This document shows positions 26,932 to 36,666 of a stretch of DNA of 51,445 bases, piece by piece. The notes below the pieces were generated by a model. The model searched no databases and was not told where the DNA came from. It saw nothing but the letters and a program-made list of their open reading frames with translations. Within the stretch, counting starts at the first letter, position 1, and every line of letters starts with the position of its first letter. Made by a program: the position numbers and the translations under genes. The stretch comes from an uncultured Mucilaginibacter sp. (lineage in GTDB: Bacteria; Bacteroidota; Bacteroidia; Sphingobacteriales; Sphingobacteriaceae): NCBI GenBank assembly GCA_903863845.1, contig CAIPDP010000111.1:1-51445 (forward strand), in the 5' to 3' direction.

Positions 26932-29385
26932 ATGCCGAAAAATATAAAACTTGTACTGTACCTGCTTTTTATGGGCTCTTTATCTTTCGCCCAGGAAAAA
27001 AAGATAGCCGATCAGATCGATACAAAAAGTTTCGATCCCTCAACGATGCTTTGGTACAATTCACCCGCCAAAAAATGGGAAGAAGCATTGCCGGTAGGAA
27101 ACGGAAGGCTTGGTGCAATGGTATTTGGCAAAAATGGCGAGGAAAGAATTCAGTTGAATGAAGATACTTATTGGACCGGCGGCCCCTATTCAACCGTGGT
27201 TAAAGGAGGTTATAGAGTATTGCCAAAAATTCAAAAGCTGGTTTTCCAGGGGAAATATCTCGAGGCACATAATTTATTCGGCCGAAATTTAATGGGTTAT
27301 CCCGTTGAGCAGCAAAAATACCAAAGCCTGGGAAATCTGGTTTTCTTTATGCATAATGAAGATTCAGTAACGAACTATAAACGGTGGCTCGACCTGAAAA
27401 CCGGTATCACCAGCGTATCTTACCAAACAAAGGGCGTCACTTATACCAGGAATGTTTTTGCCTCGGCTCCAGACCAGGTGATCGTTGTCCGAATAACAGC
27501 GGATAAGCCGGGAAGTATTTCGTTATCCGTAAATCTGCGTGGTGAACGGAATCAAACCCATTCAAATTACGCTACAGATTATTTCAGGATGGACCCCGAC
27601 GGTCAGGCCGGCCTGAAGCTGACAGGCAAATCGGCCGACTACATGGGCGTAAAGGGGCGCCTGAGGTATGATGCGCGCGTTAGAGCAGTCGCGGAGGGCG
27701 GATCAGTAAAAACCGAAGGTGTCGATCTGGTCATTGACCATGCCAATTCGGTCACCTTGTTTTTTACTGCAGCAACAAACTTCGTGAACTATAAAAATGT
27801 ATCCGCCAACGAACATGCCCGGGTATTGGCTTATTTGGCAAAAATTAAAAACCGAAGCTATGCATCGATCCGCAGCAGAGCGGTTGCCGATTACAAAAAA
27901 TACTTTGACCGCGTTTCACTTAAACTGGATACCACAGCAAACTCTTTCTTACCAACTGATATCAGGAAACAAAAAATCCAGGACCATGCCGACCCGGCAT
28001 TAGCTGCGCTGAGCTATAATTTTGGACGGTACCTGATGATTGGCTCCTCGAGACCGGGCACACAGCCGGCTAACCTGCAGGGTATATGGAACCAGGATAT
28101 GAACCCGGCCTGGGATTCAAAATATACAACCAATATCAATACGGAGATGAATTACTGGCCGGCGGAATCAGGTAACCTTTCGGAATGTGCCTTACCACTG
28201 TTTCAAATGATCAAAGAACTGCAGGACCAGGGGAGCCAGGTTGCCCGGGAGCATTATGGTGCCAGGGGCTGGGTCTTTCATCAGAACACCGATATCTGGA
28301 GGGTAGCCGCGCCGATGGACGGCCCAACCTGGGGCACATTTACTGTTGGTGGAGCCTGGTTGTGCACACACCTTTGGGAACATTACCAATACAACATGGA
28401 TAAATCGTTCCTGAAGCAGGCCTACCCCGTAATGAAAGGTTCTGTACAATTCTTTATGGACTTTTTGGTAAAACACCCCAATGGTAAATGGCTGGTCACC
28501 AACCCTTCAACTTCGCCCGAAAATTTCCCTGATGGCGGAGGCAACAAGCCTTATTTTGACGAGGTAACGGCAGGATACCGGGAAGGAACAACGATATGTG
28601 CCGGATCATCCATAGACATGGAGATCCTCCACGACCTTTTCGGCTATTTTATTGAGGCATCGCATATTTTAGGAATACAGAGCCCCTTTATCGAACAAGT
28701 AAAGTCGGCCCGTGCAAAGCTGGTGCCGCCACAAATTGGATCTGACGGCTCGCTGCAGGAATGGACCGACGATTGGAAGTCGCTGGAAAAGAATCATCGG
28801 CATTTTTCTCACCTGTATGGCTTGTACCCCGGAAAGGTATTATATGATGAAAGAACACCTGAATTGATAGAAGCCTATAAAAAAGTGCTGAACGAGCGGG
28901 GCGATGGCGCAATGGGCTTTTCGCGAGCCTGGAAAATGGCGCTTTGGGCCAGATTAAACGACGGAAACCGTTCTTATAAAATTTACAAAGGGTATCTGAA
29001 AGACCAGTGCTGTTCGTCGCTGTTTGCGCTATGCGGAAGCGCTTTACAGGTAGATGGTTCCTTGGGCCTCAGCGCCGCAATTACAGAAATGCTGATACAG
29101 TCGCAGGATAAGTTTATCAGGCTATTGCCTGCCTTACCGGATGCCTGGGCCAACGGTTCGTTCAAAGGGGTGTGCACCCGGGGGGCGTTTGAGTTTAACT
29201 ATTCATGGCATGATAAACAAATCACATCACTTCAATTGTTATCAAAAGCCGGAAAAATTTGCAGGATCGAATACCGGCCCGGAGCCAACGTTACCTCAAA
29301 TGGCTTAGCGGTGGCGCATAAAGAATTACCTGGCGGCATTATTGAATTCCATACCGTTAAAGGCCAAACCTATGTCATCAATTAA
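26932..29385 (+). CDS. Secreted GH95 alpha-L-fucosidase
   Basis: The 817-residue protein has a signal peptide (ends SLSFAQ, about 21), the GH95 N-terminal beta domain (SPAKKWEEALPVGNGRLGAMVFG), a helical (alpha/alpha)6 barrel and a C-terminal beta domain. Likely catalytic residues are Asn401 and Asn403 (NINTEMNYWP), Glu530 (NPSTSPEN) and Asp708 (QVDGSLG), matching the inverting 1,2-alpha-L-fucosidase mechanism of the family. GH95 also contains alpha-L-galactosidases. It points toward the serine dehydratase gene and the convergent GH29 gene. Confidence 0.93.
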   Translation: MPKNIKLVLYLLFMGSLSFAQEKKIADQIDTKSFDPSTMLWYNSPAKKWEEALPVGNGRLGAMVFGKNGEERIQLNEDTYWTGGPYSTVVKGGYRVLPKIQKLVFQGKYLEAHNLFGRNLMGYPVEQQKYQSLGNLVFFMHNEDSVTNYKRWLDLKTGITSVSYQTKGVTYTRNVFASAPDQVIVVRITADKPGSISLSVNLRGERNQTHSNYATDYFRMDPDGQAGLKLTGKSADYMGVKGRLRYDARVRAVAEGGSVKTEGVDLVIDHANSVTLFFTAATNFVNYKNVSANEHARVLAYLAKIKNRSYASIRSRAVADYKKYFDRVSLKLDTTANSFLPTDIRKQKIQDHADPALAALSYNFGRYLMIGSSRPGTQPANLQGIWNQDMNPAWDSKYTTNINTEMNYWPAESGNLSECALPLFQMIKELQDQGSQVAREHYGARGWVFHQNTDIWRVAAPMDGPTWGTFTVGGAWLCTHLWEHYQYNMDKSFLKQAYPVMKGSVQFFMDFLVKHPNGKWLVTNPSTSPENFPDGGGNKPYFDEVTAGYREGTTICAGSSIDMEILHDLFGYFIEASHILGIQSPFIEQVKSARAKLVPPQIGSDGSLQEWTDDWKSLEKNHRHFSHLYGLYPGKVLYDERTPELIEAYKKVLNERGDGAMGFSRAWKMALWARLNDGNRSYKIYKGYLKDQCCSSLFALCGSALQVDGSLGLSAAITEMLIQSQDKFIRLLPALPDAWANGSFKGVCTRGAFEFNYSWHDKQITSLQLLSKAGKICRIEYRPGANVTSNGLAVAHKELPGGIIEFHTVKGQTYVIN

Positions 29386-29427
29386 TGAAAAAATATTTTA
29401 GTTAATTTCAATTAAAAAATCATTTGG

Positions 29428-31008
29428 ATGAGCAGCTTCCCCAGTATTTTCAATGATGTGATCGGACCCGTTATGCGTGGCCCTTCAAGCTCGCACTGTG
29501 CAGCAGCACTACGGATCGGACGTTTATCACGCGACCTGATGGATGGACAACTCCATGATATCCTCATTGAATTCGACCCGAACGGTTCGTTGGCGACAAC
29601 TCATAAAAGTCAGGGTTCGGATATGGGATTGTTTGGTGGCTTCCTTGGTTGGGACGCTGACGATGATCGGCTGCCTGAATCCGAAAAATATTTGGCTACT
29701 GCCGGGATCAACTATACTATCGTCATCAGGGATATAGCAGCGGACCATCCAAATACCTATAAATTAACTTTAAGCAATTCGAAAGAAACCCGGCAACTTA
29801 CTGCCATTTCAACAGGCGGCGGCATGATCGAGGTCATCAATATTGATGGCAACGAGGTAAACATGGCAGGCGATTATGTGGAAACACTGGTCTATTGCGG
29901 TTCATCCTATGAAACAATCCTATCCTACTTAAATAATACGATAGCATTTGATGATATTATATGCCATAGCAAGGGAAAACCATTTATTGAAATAAAATCG
30001 CAGGCTTTACCCGGCGAGCATATTTATAAAGAATTGCTTGCGTTGCAGGAAGTTGAGGCTGTAAAAATTTTAAAGCCGGTACTTCCCATCATGGCCAGAA
30101 AAGCTTTGAACGTACCCTTTATCACTTGTGATGAAATGATGCGTTACAATGAGGGTAAAAACAAAGCGCTTTGGGAATTAGCAATAGATTATGAAAGCAC
30201 GCGCGGTAATATATCCCATAGCGAGGTATTTGATAAGATGCGGCATATCGCAAAGATCATGGCAAACGCCATCGATACAGGCCTCAAAGGCACTAAATAT
30301 GACGACCGGATACTAGGTAGTCAATCGCCTTTATTTCAGGAAAACATGGTGGCCAATAAACTAATTGGTGGAAATGCCATTAACCGGGTTATTCTGTATG
30401 TGTCGGCCATAATGGAAGTTAAAAGCTCAATGGGTGTTATTGTTGCCGCCCCTACAGCAGGCTCATGCGGAGCATTGCCGGGTGCTATTTTTGGCATCGC
30501 CCATAGCCTTGATCTGACAGAAGACGAAATAGTTAAAGCTTTACTTGCAGCCGGTTTGATCGGTGTATTTATTGCTGCGCACGCTACCTTTGCTGCTGAA
30601 GTTGGCGGTTGCATGGCCGAAACCGGTTCGGGTGGCGGGATGGCCGCGGCGGCGCTTGTTGGTATGCATGGCGGAACCTTGGCGCAAGCTATTTCGGCAG
30701 CCTCTATTTCCCTGCAAAATTCATTGGGCATCATCTGCGACCCTATAGGTAACCGTGTAGAAGCACCCTGCCTCGGCCGTAATGTAATGGCAGCTACCAA
30801 TGCTGTCTCCTGTGCAAATATGGCTTTATCAAATTACGAGCATCTGATCCCGCTGGATGAGGTGATAGAGACCATGAAAGCAGTTGGTGATCAGATTCAT
30901 TACACACTTCGATGTACCAACCTTGGTGGATTATCAACCACCAATGCTGCTAAAAAGATCGAAGCATTGCTGGAGGAAAATTCAGGCAGTATGTTTAAGA
31001 GTTGTTGA
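29428..31008 (+). CDS. sdaA: L-serine ammonia-lyase, iron-sulfur type
   Basis: This cytoplasmic enzyme deaminates L-serine to pyruvate using a [4Fe-4S] cluster. The 526-residue chain fuses the beta domain (1 to about 215, with GPVMRGPSSSHCAAALRIG) to the alpha domain (about 225-526). Cys395, Cys437 and Cys448 have the 42- and 11-residue spacing of the three cluster ligands known from the family. It is longer than E. coli-type enzymes (about 450 residues), partly from an enlarged beta domain. It starts 43 bases after the fucosidase gene; no metabolic link is obvious. Confidence 0.93.
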   Translation: MSSFPSIFNDVIGPVMRGPSSSHCAAALRIGRLSRDLMDGQLHDILIEFDPNGSLATTHKSQGSDMGLFGGFLGWDADDDRLPESEKYLATAGINYTIVIRDIAADHPNTYKLTLSNSKETRQLTAISTGGGMIEVINIDGNEVNMAGDYVETLVYCGSSYETILSYLNNTIAFDDIICHSKGKPFIEIKSQALPGEHIYKELLALQEVEAVKILKPVLPIMARKALNVPFITCDEMMRYNEGKNKALWELAIDYESTRGNISHSEVFDKMRHIAKIMANAIDTGLKGTKYDDRILGSQSPLFQENMVANKLIGGNAINRVILYVSAIMEVKSSMGVIVAAPTAGSCGALPGAIFGIAHSLDLTEDEIVKALLAAGLIGVFIAAHATFAAEVGGCMAETGSGGGMAAAALVGMHGGTLAQAISAASISLQNSLGIICDPIGNRVEAPCLGRNVMAATNAVSCANMALSNYEHLIPLDEVIETMKAVGDQIHYTLRCTNLGGLSTTNAAKKIEALLEENSGSMFKSC

Positions 31009-31043
31009 TACTGGCGAGTTTAATAAAGATGCGGGGTTTGCTG

Positions 31044-32375
31044 TTACAGGCCACCTTTCCCATTGTATAATTTGACCGGGCCATCAAGCGTAACTTTCAG
31101 CACAGTTACGTATTTGTCCTGAACTCCTTTTGGAACTTCGATATAAACCAGTCCCGGCACTTTACTCCAGGATATTTTGCCAACGATCTTGTATCCTAAT
31201 TTCGCTCCCGAACCAAGCACAGTCACGTTTTTAATATTATTTAGCAAACCTTTAAGGGTAACGTTGCCGCTGATATCGCCCTGCAAAAACAGGTATAAAA
31301 CAGACCCATCTTTAGCAAGCGTGGTCGGACCATAGAAATGCCCTTGCGGGATTCCGGCGACCGTATTAAAAATTGCCTCCCCGTTTCGTTGGTTCCAGGC
31401 ACCAAGTTCTTTAAGTACGTTAACATCCTCATCAGGAATGGTGCCGTCGGCCCTGGGCCCGATATCCAATAACAGGTTACCTCCGTTTGAAACCACATCA
31501 GTAAAAATGGTGATAACTTCGTAAGGCGTTTTCCATTGGGTATCATCAGGATGATAGCCCCAGTTATTGTTAACGGTCATGCAAAGTTCCCACCAGGCAA
31601 ATGAAGGGCGGGATACAGGGAAATTTTGTTCGGGCGTCTGGTAATCTCCATAGCCCTGCAGCCTGCCATTAATGATCGCATTTTGATTACTTTTTAAGAT
31701 CAGGTCGCGCACCTTTGATGCCTCCCATTCTTCGGCGCTATGTTCCCAATCGCCGTCAAACCACCACAGATCAGGTTTGAACTTTTGTCCGATCTCGACA
31801 ATTTGCGATTGAAAAAAAGTACGAAATTGATGCCAGCGGCCATAATCATCAGTCAACTTATAACGCGAGCTATCCTTGGTAAACCCCGTATAATTTTTAT
31901 TCGACCAATCGAGCAACGAGAAATAGGCCCCGCATTTGATACTCCTTTTCCTTAGAGCGTCGAAAAGTGGTGCGATCAAGTCTTGCCGGGCTGGCGTCGA
32001 TCTGACAATATTCAAGCTATCTACTTTTGAATCATATAATGCTACGCCATCATGGTGTTTAGTGGTTACAACAGCGTACCGTGCGCCACTTTGAGCTATC
32101 AGATCCGCCCAGTAATCAGGGTCATAACTCTTCAGCGTAAACCCTTTCAACTGCTTCATGTAATCCTTGTAGCTTATCTTTTTGTTATAAAAGCTCCACG
32201 ATTCGTCGATCCCGTTAACAGCATAAATACCTTCATGAATAAAAATACCCAGTTTAGCATCAGCAAACCATTGCATCTTATTTTTAAAAGCGGCCGAATC
32301 GGTGATAGTTAACTGGGCATGTGCCAGTAAAATGAAGTGAATTAAAATTATTGTTAGCAGCAATTTAATTTTCAT
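31044..32375 (-). CDS. Secreted GH29 alpha-L-fucosidase
   Basis: From the ATG at 32375 (just before the signal peptide MKIKLLLTIILIHFILLAHA) the protein has 443 residues. GH29 landmarks are WFADAKLGIFIHEGIYAV, YAVVTTKHHDGVALYDS and the probable nucleophile Asp207 in LWWFDGDWEH, followed by a C-terminal beta-sandwich. GH29 enzymes are retaining fucosidases. The longer frame from 32444 would add a second hydrophobic stretch and is less likely. It converges on the serine dehydratase and shares the neighbourhood with a GH95 fucosidase. Confidence 0.93.
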   Translation of the reverse strand: MKIKLLLTIILIHFILLAHAQLTITDSAAFKNKMQWFADAKLGIFIHEGIYAVNGIDESWSFYNKKISYKDYMKQLKGFTLKSYDPDYWADLIAQSGARYAVVTTKHHDGVALYDSKVDSLNIVRSTPARQDLIAPLFDALRKRSIKCGAYFSLLDWSNKNYTGFTKDSSRYKLTDDYGRWHQFRTFFQSQIVEIGQKFKPDLWWFDGDWEHSAEEWEASKVRDLILKSNQNAIINGRLQGYGDYQTPEQNFPVSRPSFAWWELCMTVNNNWGYHPDDTQWKTPYEVITIFTDVVSNGGNLLLDIGPRADGTIPDEDVNVLKELGAWNQRNGEAIFNTVAGIPQGHFYGPTTLAKDGSVLYLFLQGDISGNVTLKGLLNNIKNVTVLGSGAKLGYKIVGKISWSKVPGLVYIEVPKGVQDKYVTVLKVTLDGPVKLYNGKGGL

Positions 32376-32594
32376 ATCCAAAACTATAAATAAGAGCGCG
32401 AAAGACATCAAGAGTAAGGATCGACTTTCAAAATATATTTTCACCCCAACCCCAGCGTAAATTGATTTGAGCCGTGGCGGTGTAATACAAAAAGTGGGTA
32501 AGGCCTACATTTTGACTACATCATTGATCGTTTTGGATACTTGCACTCTCCCGCGCCTACCGACTTTTGTTTCAACAAATAAAACACAAGCAAA

Positions 32595-33581
32595 ATGAAA
32601 ATTATTCTAACAGGTTCCATAGGGAACATAGGCAAGCCGCTAACCATATCGTTGGTTGCAAAAGGTCATCAGGTGATCGTAATTACCTCTAAAGAGGCAA
32701 ATCAAAAAGAGATCGAAGATTTGGGCGCAATAGCTGCGGTAGGCTCGATCGATGACGTTCCCTTTTTAACTAAAACATTTACCGGTGCAGACGCAGTTTA
32801 CACAATGATGCCACAATTCGCCCCAAAAATTGCTGAAGATCCAAATTTTGAAGCGCGGGAAGAGGCAAAAAGAATTTGTACAAATTATCTCAACGCTATT
32901 ACTGCCTCAGGTGTAAAACGAGTTGTACATTTAAGCAGCATAGGCGCTCATTTAGAAAAAGGGAACGGTTTATTGGCCTTTCATTTTTATGCAGAGCAAA
33001 CGCTTAAACAACTACCGGCAGATGTAGCTATAACTTTCATGAGACCGGTAGGATTTTACTATAACCTTTATGATTTTATGGATATCATCAAAGGGCAGGG
33101 CTTCCTGAAGGGCTTTGCAGGCAAAATAATGAGCTTACGGTTTTATGGTTTAAAGGGACTTTTACAGGGAAAAAATGGATTAATACTTTCAAATTATGGC
33201 GGTGAAGATAAAATGCCCTGGGTTTCGCCAAAAGATATTGCATCTGCTATAAGTGAAGAATTGGTTATGCCGGCAAATGGCATTAAAATATGTTATGTAG
33301 CAAGCGAAGAACTTACCTGCAATCAAATTGCCAGTATCCTGGGAGAGGCCGTTGGGAAACCATATTTAAAATGGGGCACCATTAGCGACAAACAAATGAT
33401 GAGCGGCTTAAAGCAATTTAACGTGCCGCTGCACCTCGCAAACGATATAACCGAAATGAATGCAAGTATGCGCAATGGCGGTATCTTATTTAATGACTAC
33501 TACCAGAACAAGCCGGTATTAGGCAAAGTTAAAATGAAAGATTTTGCAAAAGATTTTGCAGTAGTTTATAACCAGAAATAA
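32595..33581 (+). CDS. NmrA-like NAD(P)-binding protein
   Basis: The 328-residue protein has an atypical-SDR Rossmann fold: ILTGSIGNIGKPL as the dinucleotide loop at the start, VKRVVHLSSIGAHLEKGNG and VAITFMRPVGFYYNL later. Members include quinone reductases, isoflavone reductase-like enzymes and redox sensors. The catalytic YxxxK is not clear, which fits an NmrA-type redox sensor or a quinone-linked reductase. Twelve bases separate it from a downstream AraC-type regulator, so the two form an operon. Confidence 0.87.
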   Translation: MKIILTGSIGNIGKPLTISLVAKGHQVIVITSKEANQKEIEDLGAIAAVGSIDDVPFLTKTFTGADAVYTMMPQFAPKIAEDPNFEAREEAKRICTNYLNAITASGVKRVVHLSSIGAHLEKGNGLLAFHFYAEQTLKQLPADVAITFMRPVGFYYNLYDFMDIIKGQGFLKGFAGKIMSLRFYGLKGLLQGKNGLILSNYGGEDKMPWVSPKDIASAISEELVMPANGIKICYVASEELTCNQIASILGEAVGKPYLKWGTISDKQMMSGLKQFNVPLHLANDITEMNASMRNGGILFNDYYQNKPVLGKVKMKDFAKDFAVVYNQK

Positions 33582-33593
33582 CTAAATTGTAAT

Positions 33594-34514
33594 ATGGCGA
33601 ATCAACCACCCTACCGGATCAAAACTATAAGTCAGTACCATTACATACTTGATCTGCCAAAACCCGAGCATCCTTTAATAAGTGTGATCGATCTGGCAAG
33701 TTTTAAGCAGGCTACGATCAGCGAGCCGCTATCTCTGATCTATGATTTTTACTGTATCTCTATGAAAAGGGATATCAATTTTAAACAAAAATATGGCCAG
33801 CAGCAATATGACTTTGACGAAGGAATAATGTCGTTTATAGCACCCGGTCAGGTATTTGGGATTGATATTGATGAAGATTCAACGTTAAAACCTTCAGGAT
33901 GGATGCTGCTCATCCATCCTGACTTTCTATGGAATACACCTTTGGCTCAAAAAATAAAACAATTTGAATATTTCGATTATTCGGTTCACGAAGCACTTTG
34001 CTTGTCTCAAAAAGAAGAAAACATTATTAATGGCGTCATACAAAACATCGAGCAGGAATACCATTCAAATATTGATAAATTAAGCCAGGGTATCATTATT
34101 GCTCAATTGGAGGTATTACTCAATTATTCTGAAAGATTCTATCAGCGTCAATTTATAACCCGGAAAATAAGCAGTCACAAGATCCTTGAAAGTTTAGAGC
34201 GCATCCTGAATGAGTATTTCGAAAAAGACGATCTGATCAAAAACGGTCTTCCAAGCGTAAACCATATTTCAGAACAATTAAATGTGTCACCAAATTATTT
34301 GCGCGGCTTGCTCAAAACATTAACCGGATTGAACACACAACAACATATTCACGAAAAGTTAATTCAAAAGGCTAAAGAAAAATTATCAACCACAGATTTG
34401 TCGATCAGTGAAATTGCTTATGCGCTTGGTTTCGAACATTCACAGTCATTCAGCAAATTGTTCAAAACAAAGACTAACCTTTCTCCATTAGAGTTCAGAC
34501 AGTCGTTTAATTGA
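33594..34514 (+). CDS. AraC-family regulator paired with the NmrA-like gene
   Basis: The 306-residue protein has a variable N-terminal domain (about 1-195) and a C-terminal AraC HTH pair (LPSVNHISEQLNVSPNYLRGLLKTLTG; LSISEIAYALGFEHSQSFSKLFKTKTNLSPLEFRQSF). Regulators of this type are often cotranscribed with short-chain dehydrogenases or NmrA-like enzymes that they control, as the 12-base spacing here suggests. A strong terminator follows. Confidence 0.9.
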   Translation: MANQPPYRIKTISQYHYILDLPKPEHPLISVIDLASFKQATISEPLSLIYDFYCISMKRDINFKQKYGQQQYDFDEGIMSFIAPGQVFGIDIDEDSTLKPSGWMLLIHPDFLWNTPLAQKIKQFEYFDYSVHEALCLSQKEENIINGVIQNIEQEYHSNIDKLSQGIIIAQLEVLLNYSERFYQRQFITRKISSHKILESLERILNEYFEKDDLIKNGLPSVNHISEQLNVSPNYLRGLLKTLTGLNTQQHIHEKLIQKAKEKLSTTDLSISEIAYALGFEHSQSFSKLFKTKTNLSPLEFRQSFN

Positions 34515-34575
34515 CCCTGAAATTTGTATTGCCAAGCCGAATAACCCTGTACGAAAGGTCAAATTTTGCTAAAAT

Positions 34576-34610
34576 AAAAAAGCAGGCAAATGTACTTTAC
34601 CTGCTTTTTT
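34576..34610. terminator. Bidirectional terminator between convergent genes
   Basis: AAAAAAGCAGG and CCTGCTTTTTT form an 11-bp stem around a 13-base loop, with A-runs on one side and T-runs on the other. It lies between the AraC gene and the convergent secreted protein gene at 34655-35071. Confidence 0.85.
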
Positions 34611-34654
34611 CGATGTCGAATTTTGACAACGTTATACTTGCCGTGATGGTCGTT

Positions 34655-35071
34655 CTAATAAAACAACTGGCTGATAGAATCTAAAGGATTGTTGGTTTTT
34701 GGCTTCATTCCAAGGAATTTTTGAAGCTGGTTTTTTAGCAAAATACCCGCAAGTTTACTTTTCAGCGTCGCAAACAGGGAGCCTTGCTTTTGGGTATAGG
34801 ATGCCGGGGCGCTTTGTTGCAAGCCCATGATTTGCGATTTGCCGGTTAGGTAGTTAGTTACCGCATCAGTTACTGCTGGTTTTTGAGCCGCCGTAAGATT
34901 CAGCCCTGGACTTAATTTCCCCATGATCGATGAAGCCAGGCTCGATACGTCAAAACCTTTTGCACTTGCTACACTTTTAGCTTTATTTAACAGGTCGCCA
35001 ACCTGACCGTAAGACGATTTGCTGATAGAAATGCCGGCTAAAACGACTAAGATTACAATTATTTTTTTCAT
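34655..35071 (-). CDS. Secreted hypothetical protein (138 aa)
   Basis: No family was recognised. The 138-residue protein has a signal peptide (MKKIIVILVVLAGISISKSSYGQ) and a small mature part rich in Ser, Ala, Lys and Leu: GDLLNKAKSVASAKGFDVSSLASSIMGKLSPGLNLTAAQKPAVTDAV. The LNLTAAQ stretch suggests short amphipathic helices. It contains no cysteines. The neighbouring genes give no functional hint. Confidence 0.72.
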   Translation of the reverse strand: MKKIIVILVVLAGISISKSSYGQVGDLLNKAKSVASAKGFDVSSLASSIMGKLSPGLNLTAAQKPAVTDAVTNYLTGKSQIMGLQQSAPASYTQKQGSLFATLKSKLAGILLKNQLQKFLGMKPKTNNPLDSISQLFY

Positions 35072-35247
35072 GTTTTTTTCTTCAAAATTAGAAATAGGAA
35101 CCTTAAAACCAAGCGCAAATTCGTTTTGTTATTTTAGGTATTTGAATCAGGCGAATGAACCTATCGTGTAAGAAAAACTGGTATCGCTAGCGAAGCGTAA
35201 GTGTAAGAGCAGCATATCCTCTATGCAAACAGGTATCCCATAAAAAA

Positions 35248-35282
35248 AGCAAAAAGCCTTACTTTGTTTAAGACTTTTTGCT
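35248..35282 (-). terminator. Terminator of the ArsR-SRPBCC-VOC operon
   Basis: AGCAAAAAGCCTTA pairs with TAAGACTTTTTGCT (one mismatch) around a 7-base loop; TTTTTTT follows on the minus strand. It lies 38 bases after the VOC gene. Bases 35072-35240 upstream of the next gene hold no recognised feature. Confidence 0.8.
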
Positions 35283-35319
35283 TATAAAACCGGATGAATT
35301 TCGAATTAAATTATTCGTT

Positions 35320-35745
35320 TTAGCTCGGGTCAAACTCTACGATCCATTCAATGCCATATTTGTCTCTTAACATACCGGCGTAAGTACCCCATGGACTATC
35401 GTCTATTGGTCCTTCAATCGCACCGTTAGCTGACAAACCGTTGAATATTTTGTCAGCTTCTTCCCGACTTTCAGCACTAACAAATATTTTCGATCTATTT
35501 TCATTTTCGCTTACTCTACCTATGAAAGAAGGAACGTCATTAGCAATCAACAGGTTGTGTTTGCCAATTGGCAAAGCGATCTTCATGACCTTGTTTAATT
35601 CATTTTCCGGTATTGGAAAATTATCACTTGCCAGATCCCTGAAACGAATGATCTTTTTGAATTCTCCCCCAAAAACTGATTTGTAAAATGTGAATGCTTC
35701 CTCGGCATTTCCGTTGAAGTTGATCCATGGGTTAATTGTGCTCAT
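35320..35745 (-). CDS. VOC-superfamily protein (PhnB-like)
   Basis: The 141-residue protein has the PhnB/3-demethylubiquinone-methyltransferase-like vicinal oxygen chelate fold: INPWINFNGNAEEAFTFYKSVFGGEF at the start, a central VMKIALPIGKHNLLIAND and a C-terminal DSPWGTYAGMLRDKYGIEWIVEFD. The usual metal-binding His residues are not all present, so it may be a binding protein rather than an enzyme. It is the last gene of the ArsR-SRPBCC-VOC operon, 45 bases after the SRPBCC gene. Confidence 0.88.
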   Translation of the reverse strand: MSTINPWINFNGNAEEAFTFYKSVFGGEFKKIIRFRDLASDNFPIPENELNKVMKIALPIGKHNLLIANDVPSFIGRVSENENRSKIFVSAESREEADKIFNGLSANGAIEGPIDDSPWGTYAGMLRDKYGIEWIVEFDPS

Positions 35746-35790
35746 AATTTTAATTGTTAAATTGATGGTGATTTTTCTTTTGATATATTT

Positions 35791-36285
35791 TTATGATAAG
35801 GTTGCCAACAGCTCTTCCAGGTTTTGCAAAGTTGCCGTCATCCCGGTATTGAAGCCCATTTCTATCATCTTCTCCAGGCGTTCTCGCGATTCATTGTAAA
35901 TAGTTATACTTACTGTAGTTTTTCCTTCATTTTCACTGAATGCGTAATTCCAATCAGAACCCGGCAATTGGGGGTTTTCATATTCATCGGAAAAAGTGTT
36001 ATATGTCTTAAAGTTTGTTTTCGGAGTAATAGAAGTAAATTGGTGAATCGACCAATATTCATCTCCATCGGGACTGATCATCGCATAAAATCGCCTCCCG
36101 CCCTCTTCAAAATTCATAAGCTTTGTTTTGGCCCGCATTGGCGCAGGTGCGCTCCATTGGTCCAGCAGTTCGGCCTTTGTAAAGGCATCCCAAACTAACG
36201 AATGACTCGCTGCAAATTCCCGGGTTATGTAAACCGTTTTCGCTTCTTTGTCAACGTTAAAATCAAATAGCAAGTTGCTGTTCAT
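35791..36285 (-). CDS. SRPBCC (AHSA1-like) domain protein
   Basis: The 164-residue protein carries the START/AHSA1 fold: [38 protein letters not shown] at the start and [36 protein letters not shown] in the second half. The family binds hydrophobic ligands and is very often paired with ArsR-type repressors, as here. Its ATG overlaps the ArsR stop by one base (TAATG), so translation is coupled. Confidence 0.9.
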   Translation of the reverse strand: MNSNLLFDFNVDKEAKTVYITREFAASHSLVWDAFTKAELLDQWSAPAPMRAKTKLMNFEEGGRRFYAMISPDGDEYWSIHQFTSITPKTNFKTYNTFSDEYENPQLPGSDWNYAFSENEGKTTVSITIYNESRERLEKMIEMGFNTGMTATLQNLEELLATLS

Positions 36286-36602
36286 TATTTCTCGTCTTTA
36301 ATATTCGCTAATAGTTCATCCAGTTGGTTAAATTGAATCTCCCATTTTTGTCTGAATTGGGCCAACCAATAGTCAAATTCCTGCATCTTTTTGGCGTTAA
36401 AATGGTAATAGATCTCGCGGCCACTTTGCTCAGGTTTAATCAAATCACATTCATTCAATACTTTGATATGCTTTGATACGGCCTGCCGGGTCATGTCAAA
36501 TTTTTCGGCCATAGCATTTGGTGTTAATGCCTGGATGGCAATCAAAGTTAAGATCGCCCTGCGCGTTGGGTCAGCAATTGCCTGAAAAATATCCTGTTTC
36601 AT
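36285..36602 (-). CDS. ArsR-family winged-helix repressor
   Basis: This 105-residue repressor has the wHTH segment [39 protein letters not shown] and a winged C-terminus ending INQ-like helices. It lacks the Cys set of metal sensors, so it is probably not metal-responsive. It begins the SRPBCC-VOC operon and most likely represses its own promoter through the paired palindromes just upstream. Confidence 0.92.
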   Translation of the reverse strand: MKQDIFQAIADPTRRAILTLIAIQALTPNAMAEKFDMTRQAVSKHIKVLNECDLIKPEQSGREIYYHFNAKKMQEFDYWLAQFRQKWEIQFNQLDELLANIKDEK

Positions 36603-36619
36603 TTTATCCTGTCTAAATA

Positions 36620-36666
36620 TGCAACCTTAAGGTTGCAAACCTATGTGCAACTTTTTAGTTGCGCAA
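36620..36666 (-). promoter_or_regulatory. ArsR operon promoter with two operators
   Basis: On the minus strand TTG (36664-36666) and TAGGTTTG (36636-36643) are separated by exactly 20 bases, the Bacteroidota -33/-7 pattern. A perfect 18-bp palindrome TGCAACCTTAAGGTTGCA (36620-36637) overlaps the -7 edge and start region; a second, GCAACT-TTTT-AGTTGC (36647-36662), fills the spacer between -33 and -7. Binding to either would block the polymerase. The rest of the 36603-36940 gap, toward the MFS gene, is AT-rich with no feature I can name. Confidence 0.8.
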
